Below are positions 57,850-64,000 of a stretch of 64,000 nucleotides of DNA, in pieces. Within the stretch, counting starts at the first letter, position 1. Each line of letters opens with the position of its first letter. Source of the DNA: Pleodorina starrii (taxonomy: Eukaryota; Chlorophyta; Chlorophyceae; Chlamydomonadales; Volvocaceae); contig BRXU01000002.1 of the NCBI GenBank assembly GCA_030267565.1, forward strand, positions 7,321,501 through 7,385,500. The letters run 5' to 3'. The notes under the pieces were generated by a model, which ran no database searches, was not told where the DNA came from, and saw only the letters and a list, made by a program, of their open reading frames with translations. A program made the position numbers and the translations under genes.

Positions 57850-57908
<59 letters not shown>

Positions 57909-60900
57909 CTTGGTGGTGGTGGTGATGGTGATGGCCGAAGCTCGCCAGGTCGTCACCGCCGTCGTTGTGATTGTGAATCTGATTGTTAAGGTCATTGTGA
58001 CTACGGTCATTGAGACCGCGGGCGGGACCTTCCTGAGGCGCTGCCAACGTCGCGAAGGCCCGGTCGGCGCCGAACTGGGGGGGCTGATGCTGTGGCCACT
58101 GAAGCTGCTGCTGCTGCCAGTGCTGTTGTTGCCAGTGCGCCTCCTGCGGCTGCTGCCAGTGCGGCTGCTGCTGTTGGGACTCTTGGTGGTTGTAGTGGTT
58201 GTAGTGGTTGTAGTGGTTGTAGTGGTTGTAGTGGTTGTGGGGGTCAGGATTGTGGCAACTGCTGTTCCCCCCGGCAGCAGCGGACAGCACTGAGAGCTCC
58301 CCCTCCCCCTCCCACTGCTGCTGCTGCTGATGCTGATGCGGCTGCTGATGCCATTGCGGCTCCACCGCCGCCGCCGCCGCCGCCGGAAACTGCGGCGGTG
58401 GCGGCAGTAGCAGCTGTTGCTGCTGGGGTGGCGGCTGGTTGACCGGCCATTCCGATGGCGGCGGCGGCAGGTGGTGGTGGTGGTGACCTCGCACCACTGC
58501 CCCCGCCGACCCGGGCAGTGGAGGCAGCGGGCCCCCGGGTGGCCCCCCGGCCCCCGGCAGTGGTCCCAGCGCCGCCTGCTGAGCCCGCCGCAGCTGGGCG
58601 GGTGACACGATGTCGTAGTTCCTTTGGGGGAAGGGGAGGGGAAAGGGGGGCGGAGGGGGAATGGGGATGGGATGGGGGGGAGAGCAGGGATGGGATGGCG
58701 AAGAGCTGTAGCGTGAGTCGTAATGAGCGTGCGGGGGGTTGGGGGTTGGGATGGGGGTGGGGTGGGGGCTGAGGGGGAGGCTGTTAGCGTGTCAGGTGTG
58801 GGGAGGTGGGGGTTTGAGGGTGAGTGAGCAGCCGAGTGTAGAGGCAGGGGGAACGCCGCCCAACCGCCCACTGGACCGACCCGTGGGTCACCCTCGACCC
58901 ACTCGGCCGACCCCTGGGTCACCCTCGACCCACTCGACCGACCCCTGGGTCACCCTCGACCCACTCGACCGACCCCTGGGTCACCCTCGACCCACTCGAC
59001 CGACCCCTGGGTCACCCTCGACCCACTCGACCGACCCCTGGGTCACCCTCGACCCACTCGACCGACCCCTGGGTCACCCTCGACCCACTCGACCGACCCC
59101 TGGGTCACCCTCGACCCACTCGACCGACCCCTGGGTCACCCTCGACCCACTCGACCGACCCCTGGGTCACCCTCGACCCACTCGACCCGCTCTTTCCACT
59201 CACTTTGCCAGGCGCCTGGCCTCATCCTGCAGACGGCGGAAGACACCGAGTTGAGTCGCGTCGCGTCGAGTCGAGGCGGGGCGGGGTAGCGAGAGACGGG
59301 TTCCCCAAAGGGGTGGAGACGGGCGGCGGCGAGGAGGTAGAAGGGTAGAGGAAGGGGGAGGGGAAGGGAGAGGGAGCGTTGGCGCAAGGTTGGGGTGAGT
59401 TGTTGTCAGGAGGGCTGTCGCCGCGCCGCGACTCACCGCGTTCCGTTGGGCGCTCAGGAGGGCCTTATCTACCGGCTGGTGCGGCGCCGCCAGCGGTGGG
59501 GGGGCCTGGAGGGAAGAGGGGGGACAGGGAGTGATATGCTCCTTTATGTAAACACGAGTCACTGGGGGGATGGAGGGAAGAGGGGGGAGGTTGGGGTCGG
59601 GGGTGGGGTGCGAGTGGAGGGTCGGGACGGGGGTGGCGGTGTTGGGGGTTTTTGGAGGGTGGAGCGCTGAGGGGGAGGGGGAGCAGCGGTGGTGGCGGTG
59701 GCGGTGGCAGCGGCGGCGCAGGCATGACAAATCGCATTTGGGCGCTGACGGGCGCCGCGTGACTGCCGTACCTCGCTGGATTTGGATCTGGGCCGCGATC
59801 CGTACGCCCGGGGCAGCAACGCAGCTGACAGACGGGACCTGGGGCCAGTGGGGCAGCGGGGGGGGAGGGGGGAAGGGTGGGGGGAAGGTGAGGTGGAGGG
59901 CGGGGCCCGGAGGGTAGGGCCGGGACCCGCGAGGGGTCCACCTTGCATGACTCAGGGCTGACTGCATACCCCACACCGGGGGGTGGTGGTGGTGGGTTGT
60001 AACGGTGTATCGGTGGTGGCTGCAACGGAGTGGAGCGGAGGGAAGCACTGCCCATGCGGACAGACGACGTGCACCGTCGAAACCAAACGAGCTCGTACGC
60101 CACCACACTGACTGACCCCCGTGACCTGCTCCCGCACTGCTGCGGCTGCTCCGCCTGCTGCTGCTGCTGCTGCTGCTGCCTGCTGCTGCCTGCCTGCCGC
60201 TGCTCCGGTGGACGCTGCCTCCGTCCTCCTCCCACACACCCTCCGACACACACGCTCCTGAATGTGAGTACCGTACTTGTCGCGCCACGGCGCCCGACGG
60301 TGTTCGTACCCCCACTCGGGACGCTTCAGGCGAACGCTCCCACGTCCCACCCCTACCCCTACGCCCCCTCCTCCTCCTACTACTCCTATTGCTACTCGTG
60401 GATATGGATCGGGTGGGTGGATGGATGGATGCACTCAAGGGGCAGGGCAGGGCGGCGATGGGCGGCGATGGGCTGCCCCGGGACGAGTGGGGATAGCGGC
60501 GACCCGGAAGCGACGGGCCGGGCCGGGCCGGGCCAGGCCGCCCGGGTCGCCCGGGGTCGCGAGCCGCCAGGCCCCCCTTCCCCCCCTTCTGCGCAGCAGC
60601 AGCGGCTGCGGCAGCACCGGCGGCTGCGGCCCCGCTGCTCCTTCTCGCCCCAGCGCGCCCACCTTGCCTCCTCCTACCCCCTGCTTGCCCTGCTGCCGAG
60701 GTGGCGGCCTCCCTGCGGGCCTGTCAGCCTTTGCACACCGCCGAGCCGAACCGAGCCCCAGCACAGGACCTCACACAGCACAGCCCTCTTTCGCAGACGT
60801 GCTGTCCCTTCATCACACCACACCACACCACTGCGCTCTCACTCCACTCCCGCAGACCCCACCCCCCACCCCACCCCATCCCCCCCCCCCTCCGCAGACC

Positions 60901-61203
60901 CCGGCAGGTCAGCTGGTGGCCTTTCCCCTCCCCCCCTCCCTCCCTCCCTCCCTCCTCCCTCCTGCGCTGGTCGCACCTTCCGGAGGCCCCGAGTGGTGGC
61001 CCCAGACATTGCTGCCAGGGTCCGGCCAACCGGTGAAGAAGGGAGGAGGGCTGCTGGCAGCTGTCAGCGAGCGCCCCGCCCAGCCGAGCGAGCCCGCGCC
61101 GCATGGGCGGGGGGTTGCCCGGGTCCGCGGGCGCCGACGGCGAGCCGATGAACGTGGAGGTCCGGTAGCTGCTGGACTGGAGCGTGGCGCCTGCAAAGCT
61201 CAT
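41084..61203 (-). CDS. POP: Plant-type organellar DNA polymerase (POP, family A DNA polymerase I-like)
   Basis: Replicates and repairs chloroplast and/or mitochondrial DNA. Model, minus strand: 61203-60977, 59838-59772, 59505-59437, 59226-59204, 58621-56787, 56373-56261, 55981-55703, 55239-55168, 54619-54461, 54101-53832, 52659-52516, 51766-51604, 50778-50634, 50292-50058, 49472-49429, 49166-49047, 48527-48350, 47998-47926, 47613-47438, 46853-46806, 46518-46373, 45968-45819, 45513-45422, 44198-44110, 43831-43737, 43367-43304, 42492-42379, 41931-41842, 41401-41084. Phases are consistent throughout; the last 27 exons alone total exactly 1768 codons, and the whole model 1866. Exo I (CDTEV), Exo II (WHNYGFD), Exo III (WIDYSALD), motif A (VADYGQLELRILAH), O-helix (RRKAKVLNFSIAYG) and motif C (IHDEVILEG) are all intact. 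The C-terminus DTWYEAK matches plant POPs. The protein is far longer than plant POPs (about 1000-1100 aa) because of low-complexity extensions. The first two exons are uncertain. Confidence 0.92.
41750..41809 (-). repeat. Dispersed family A copy, long form, inverted
   Basis: Inverted copy including the GGCCGTCTCGT end, in the intron next to the exon 41931-41842 donor. Confidence 0.7.
41959..42025 (+). repeat. Two adjacent dispersed family A copies
   Basis: Two head-to-tail copies (41959-41984 truncated, 41992-42025) in the polymerase intron. Confidence 0.7.
42254..42272 (+). repeat. Interstitial telomere-like repeat
   Basis: ACCCTAAAACCCTAAAACC within a polymerase intron. Confidence 0.75.
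42563..42625 (+). repeat. Dispersed family A copy, long form
   Basis: GTATCCACGTATAGGCCGG, then GAGCCCGTGAACGG, an A-rich spacer and GAAGGCCGTCTCGT. This is the most complete copy. Confidence 0.75.
43371..43423 (-). repeat. Interstitial telomere-like repeat at a splice acceptor
   Basis: Degenerate TTTTAGGG units on the plus strand. On the transcript strand the CCCTAAAA units run directly into the CCGCAG acceptor of exon 43367-43304. Confidence 0.8.
44041..44088 (+). repeat. Dispersed family B copy
   Basis: CAACGTCCGCAGTGTCTCAT then TTATATAATGGAGCATATCA, in a polymerase intron. Confidence 0.7.
44455..44475 (+). repeat. Truncated dispersed family A copy
   Basis: Only the TTATCCACGTATAGGC head of the family, in the polymerase intron 45421-44199. 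Confidence 0.55.
44558..45258 (+). repeat. (GGGAA)n array, about 140 units
   Basis: 700 bp of nearly pure GGGAA with two identical 1-nt-shorter units (GAAGGAAGG near 44823 and 45051). All frames are open (GKGRE, PSLPF), but the array lies wholly in the polymerase intron 45421-44199, where it is transcribed as (UUCCC)n. Confidence 0.97.
45307..45332 (+). repeat. Dispersed family C copy (short)
   Basis: TCCGCTGCGGTATCTTCTTT immediately beyond the GGGAA array. Confidence 0.65.
46081..46113 (+). repeat. Dispersed family A copy
   Basis: GGTATTTACGGATAGGCCGG then AGCCCGTGAATGG, in a polymerase intron. Confidence 0.7.
50540..50578 (+). repeat. Dispersed family C copy (degenerate)
   Basis: CTACGCCGTCTCCGTTCCTT then CCCTGCCATATCGTCTTT, close to another copy in opposite orientation at 50799. 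Confidence 0.5.
50799..50850 (-). repeat. Dispersed family C copy
   Basis: Inverted copy, GATACCGCAGCGGAGACGAA then GACGGCGTTAGCGAACGG, just upstream of exon 50778-50634. Confidence 0.7.
51039..51100 (+). repeat. Dispersed family A copy, long form
   Basis: Carries both conserved ends (AGGCCGGAGCCCGTGAACG and AGAAGAAGGCCGTCTCGT). Confidence 0.75.
52672..53513 (+). repeat. Minisatellite of about 36 bp, about 24 copies
   Basis: Unit GTGAAGAGTGGGGGGAGGAG then GGGGGCGGGGGG, varying only in the lengths of its G runs. It fills most of the polymerase intron 53831-52660 between the exonuclease exons. The long Pro-rich minus frames through it are shadows. Confidence 0.95.
55026..55084 (+). repeat. 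(CAGCCG)n hexanucleotide array
   Basis: Ten near-perfect units in the polymerase intron 55167-54620. Confidence 0.9.
56787..58621 (-). other. POP: Q/H/N-rich extension exon of the polymerase
   Basis: An 1835-nt exon encodes about 610 residues before the exonuclease domain. It starts NYDIVSPAQLRRAQQAALG. It then carries polyQ (a 19-codon run of mostly CAA at 57852-57908), five HYN repeats (58197-58240), QQHWQQQQ-type blocks, Ala-rich runs, a basic KPGKKRATTTTTRKRAVEV patch and RRARRKKQPTDG. It ends with EPPDVLIVDT, which rejoins the conserved part (PEVARAVVSRLFS). It is predicted disordered and prion-like in composition. Confidence 0.85.
58873..59190 (+). repeat. 31-bp minisatellite, about 10 copies
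   Basis: Unit ACCGACCCCTGGGTCACCCT then CGACCCACTCG. Each unit contains the near-palindrome GACCCCTGGGTC. It lies in the polymerase intron between the 23-nt exon 59226-59204 and exon 58621-56787. Confidence 0.95.
59526..59563 (-). repeat. Dispersed family B copy, inverted
   Basis: GGGAGTGATATGCTCCTTTA on the plus strand, just upstream of exon 59505-59437. Confidence 0.65.
59772..61203 (-). other. POP: Predicted organelle targeting exons of the polymerase
   Basis: From the ATG at 61203 the frame reads MSFAGATLQSSSYRTSTFIG, then Ser/Ala/Arg-rich sequence with few acids, ending in phase 2 at a GTGCGA donor (60977). The exon 59838-59772 (SRLSAALLPRAYGSRPRSKS) needs phase 2 entry and leads in phase 0 to the certain exon 59505-59437 (APHQPVDKALLSAQRNA). 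The whole is transit-peptide-like. Extra exons between 60977 and 59838 are possible, and an alternative start is the ATG at 59948. Confidence 0.45.
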
Positions 61204-61625
61204 GCTGGGCGACGAAGCCGGCCGCGTCGATGCTAACGACACCGGCCCGGGCCGCCGCTAACGAGTGTTTGATGTGTCGAGAGGGGGTTGGAATATTAAA
61301 GTAGGCTGATATGAGCGCATAGTGTATTGTATGGTGTCTGGATGGTGCGAGGGGTTGTTGGACGGCGAGCGGCGGTAGGCGAGGAGCCGTTCTGAAGTCC
61401 GACGCAAAGGATTGTCATAAAGGTAATCGAATGTAATTCTAAAGCATTTCGAAGACGTTGCAAATTGATGGCGCGTTGGTTTCGTCAGAAAAAAGCGTTT
61501 TTTCACGACAGCAACTGCCACGCTCAAATGTCGTCAATGTCGCCGCCCCCCAGCGAACCAGGGTAGCGCAAAATTGATGGTCTTCTGATACTATTGAAAT
61601 TGAGCCTTATATCAGACACATCAAA
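61204..61625. promoter_or_regulatory. Bidirectional promoter region, polymerase / CCDC115-like gene
   Basis: 422 bp separate the two divergent start codons. The sequence is markedly less GC-rich than its surroundings and free of tandem repeats. AT-rich words include TATTGAAATTGAGCC, TTATATC and AATATTAAAG. No canonical TATA box can be placed with confidence for either gene. Confidence 0.5.
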
Positions 61626-63444
61626 ATGTCGACGCCAGAGGCTTCAACCTCAGGCGACAGAGCGACAGACCTCGACGCCGAGGAGCGCGAGTTTGTTGAG
61701 TCTATGGACGCTATGCAGGTGATCTGCACATGGTTAATCACCTCACATATCGTGGCGATGCATGACCGTGTTCGCGTGCTCACCAGAACCTGCCCTGCTC
61801 GTCCCATCCCATGCGCGCAGGACTACTTGCAGCTCCAAACCAAACTCCAAGAGCAGCTCAAGCAGGTGAGCAGTGTGAGGTAATGCGTGCAGAAGCTGGG
61901 GCGCAGGGAGCGCAAATAACGCCACAAGGGTGGCGACACTGATGTCGTGGGGTACGGTGAATGTTTGTGTGGGGACGAGCACTGTCCTGCACTGCCCTTC
62001 CGACTTTCATTGGAACTGGCGCACGAAACCCCTCAAGCGTGCCTCACAATAAGCGCCCTCAACATAACCCCCAACCTCAACCTTGAGCAACTCGTAACCC
62101 CAACGTCTTTGCCCCCTGAAATCACCTCCCACCACCACCACCACCACCACCACCACCTGCCCAATTCCCCCAACCCCCCACCCACCCCATCACACACACA
62201 CTCGGGGCCGGCGCTCTGCCCGCCAGGGTCTGCTGAGCCTCGCCCGGGCAAAGTACTCGATGGGCCCTATCGGCCAGGCTCAGTACGACATGGACATAAC
62301 GGCTTCCGTACGGCTCGCGGTTAGCAGCGAGGAGGCGCAAGGTGAGATGGCGGCCGTCCGGTGCAGTGGAGTGGATGGGCAGGAGCTGCGCTTGACCTCC
62401 CGCTTCATCAGCAGCCCCCCTCGCCCTCCCCCGCGGCCTTGGGAAAGGGCGGGGAGGGGGCGAAAGGTGTCCACCGGGGGGTGGGGGGAGGGCGGGAGGT
62501 GAGGGGAGGGGGAGGGAGGACCGCACACCGCCGGAGGGACATGGGCAGCCCACCGTCAGCCATGGCTGAGAAACGCTCCGCCCCCCCAACCCGAGCAGCG
62601 TTCACCCGCCACCTTCCCTTCAACCTCCTCAAATTTACTCTCTGGCCGCGATCCCTAATCCTTATCCTCCTCTTCTTACCCTCCTCCTCTTCTATATGGA
62701 CCGCTTGTATCCTCCCTCCTTCCCCCTACCGGGTCCGTTCGCTGACGCCGTCTCCGTCCCTTCGCTGCGGTATCTTCTTTTATATCCCCCTCCCCTCCCC
62801 TTCCCCTCTTCTTTCCCTTCCTCCAACCCAACCCAACCCCAACCTAATTCGCCCGCCAGCTGCGGCCCCGGCGGCGTCATGCAGCCGCCACAGCCGCCAC
62901 AGCTTCACTCTCCAAAAGGCGCCCGCCAAGGCCGGTGCCAGGGCGGTCCGGGGCGACGGCGCCGCCTCCGCCTCCGCCGCGGATGCGGACGCGGATGCGG
63001 ATGCAGGCGGGGAGAAGCCCGCCGGAGTGAAGGCCTCGCAGGGTGCAGCGAGGGCGGGCGGCGGTGGCGGTGGTGGTGGTGGTGGGAAGGGGCCTGCCGC
63101 CGCCAAGGGCGGACCGCAGGCGGTTGAGGCGGAGGTGGAGGAGTTGGATATGGACTGGAGCGACGAGGAGGGCAGCGGGGAGGAGGACGAGGGACTGCGG
63201 GAGGCCAACGACTTCCTGCGCCGAATGCGGGTGGAGGCGGAGGAGGAGGCAAGCGGCGGCGGTGGCGGTGGCGGTGCAGCCGCCAGTACAAGCGGTGGCG
63301 GCGGCGACGGGGCTTCGCAAAAGCAGCAGCGGCAGCAGCGACGGCGGCGGCGGCGGCGGCAGGGTGGCGGGAGCGATCCACTGCACTGGTTCGGAGTGCT
63401 GGTGCCTCCCGCCCTGAAGGAGGCGCAGGGGCAGTTCGCGGCGG
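61626..63444 (+). CDS. CCDC115/Vma22-like V-ATPase assembly factor, 3' end outside the window
   Basis: In the CCDC115/Vma22 family, the protein acts at the ER to help assemble the membrane sector of the vacuolar proton ATPase. Exons 61626-61718, 61821-61865, 62227-62341 and 62860-63444 join in phase (31, 15, about 38 and 195 codons). The first exon starts MSTPEASTSGDRATDLDAEE. The next gives the coiled-coil LQLQTKLQEQLKQ, then GLLSLARAKYSMGPIGQAQY, matching the family's coiled coil and W/L-LSLA-x-A-R-x-x-MG motif. After a G/A/D-rich disordered insert comes EELDMDWSDEEGSGEEDEGL, and finally DPLHWFGVLVPPALKEAQGQ, the family's C-terminal signature. The last exon ends at a GTGGGT donor in phase 1. 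The remaining residues of the family's end are not found before 64000. The ATG context (ATCAAAATGTCG) is good. Confidence 0.88.
62731..62790 (+). repeat. Dispersed family C copy, long form
   Basis: GGTCCGTTCGCTGACGCCGT then TTCGCTGCGGTATCTTCTTT, in the CCDC115-like gene's third intron. Confidence 0.75.
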
Positions 63445-64000
63445 GTGGGTGGGTGGGGGGTGCCGGGGGGGGGCGTGCCCTGCGGTCCGGGGGCCCCTCC
63501 GGGGGGTCGCACCTGCCGGTGGCCCCCCCCGCTGAAGGAGAGGAAGGGGAGGATATAGAGAAGGGAATGGGAGGTCGCAGTCGGCGTCTGGGCGGCGTGC
63601 TGTCCGCGTTTCCACCTCCGCTGATGCGGTCGGGGTGGTGGTGGTTGCAGGGGTGTGGTGGTGGTGGTGGTGGTGTCCGTCCATAAGCGAACCGTCCATG
63701 TGCAGCGTGGCCACTCCCGCCATCCTACCCCCCCACCCCACCCCACGCGTTTCTCCCACCTTCGAGTTCTTTGGGTCGTCCACCCATGTGTCGCCTCCCT
63801 TCCCTTCCCAGTGCCATTCCTATTACCCCCGCGTTGCGCCGCCGCGTTGGCAGCGTCGGCAGCGGCGTCGGGTCAGCGCGACTGCACGTGCTGCAATTGC
63901 GGTCGTTTGTGCGAGGTTTGGGCCCAAAGGTTTCTTCTCCTCCCGCGGGGGGGGGGGCGCAGCTGCCCCCTCCTCCCGCGGGGGGAGGGGGCAGCAGCTT
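63445..64000 (+). other. Probable intron of the CCDC115-like gene, to the window edge
   Basis: Starts with a GTGGGTGGGTGG donor. It holds G-rich and C-rich tracts and a perfect 12-bp inverted repeat (63962-63995, arms GCTGCCCCCTCC and GGAGGGGGCAGC) at the end. No exon continuing the family's C-terminus is visible. Confidence 0.5.

Noticed and set aside
60290..60350. Extra polymerase exon coding RPEWGYEHRRAPWRDK
   Set aside because: Protein-like, with a GTACGG donor, but its phase does not fit between the transit-peptide exon and exon 59838-59772, so it is left out of the model.

Overview
The window looks like nuclear DNA of a volvocine/chlamydomonad green alga. The evidence is very high GC with C-rich and G-rich tracts, gene models broken into many short exons by repeat-packed introns, interstitial TTTTAGGG-type (Chlamydomonas-type) telomere repeats, a TGTAA polyadenylation signal, SPPPP-type hydroxyproline-rich coding sequence and long polyQ/polyA/polyG runs in proteins. 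No prokaryotic operon, CRISPR array, rRNA gene or functional tRNA gene was seen. All gene models below were spliced by eye from GT/AG sites, reading phase and recognisable protein motifs. No transcript data were available.

Four genes are supported. (1) Plus strand, about 1574-20330: a membrane receptor-type nucleotide cyclase. A bacterial-type solute-binding ectodomain is followed by one transmembrane helix and two class III cyclase homology domains (about 21 exons, about 1683 aa). (2) Minus strand, 39108-24462: a giant hydroxyproline-rich, probably cell-wall or surface protein of about 4392 aa in four exons. It has an N-terminal hydrophobic anchor, two globular modules separated by thousands of residues of SPPP repeats, and a second transmembrane helix with a Q/A/S-rich tail. 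(3) Minus strand, 61203-41084: a plant-type organellar DNA polymerase (POP, family A) in about 29 exons and about 1865 aa. It has intact 3'-5' exonuclease and polymerase motifs and an unusual N-terminal Q/H/N-rich extension of about 610 aa. (4) Plus strand, from 61626 and running off the right edge: a CCDC115/Vma22-like V-ATPase assembly factor, divergent from the polymerase across a 422-bp shared promoter region.

The accessory content sits mostly in introns. The cyclase introns hold a 795-bp non-autonomous CACTA-type transposon with perfect 16-bp terminal inverted repeats and an ATATA target duplication, two tRNA-like SINEs, large CCCA, GGGT and GTGCT arrays, and telomere-like repeats. The polymerase introns hold a 700-bp GGGAA array, a minisatellite of about 36 bp, a 31-bp minisatellite, and many copies of three short dispersed repeat families. 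Intervals 1-1573, 20331-24461 and 39109-41083 contain no gene that I can recognise.

Functionally the loci are not an operon. They are sensing (cyclase), wall/surface structure (proline-rich giant), organelle genome replication or repair (POP) and vacuolar proton-pump assembly (CCDC115). The most striking points are the division of catalytic residues between the two cyclase domains, a 13-nt microexon carrying the first catalytic Asp, complementary intronic repeat arrays bracketing two cyclase exons, and several short palindromic words shared by coding exons of three unrelated genes.
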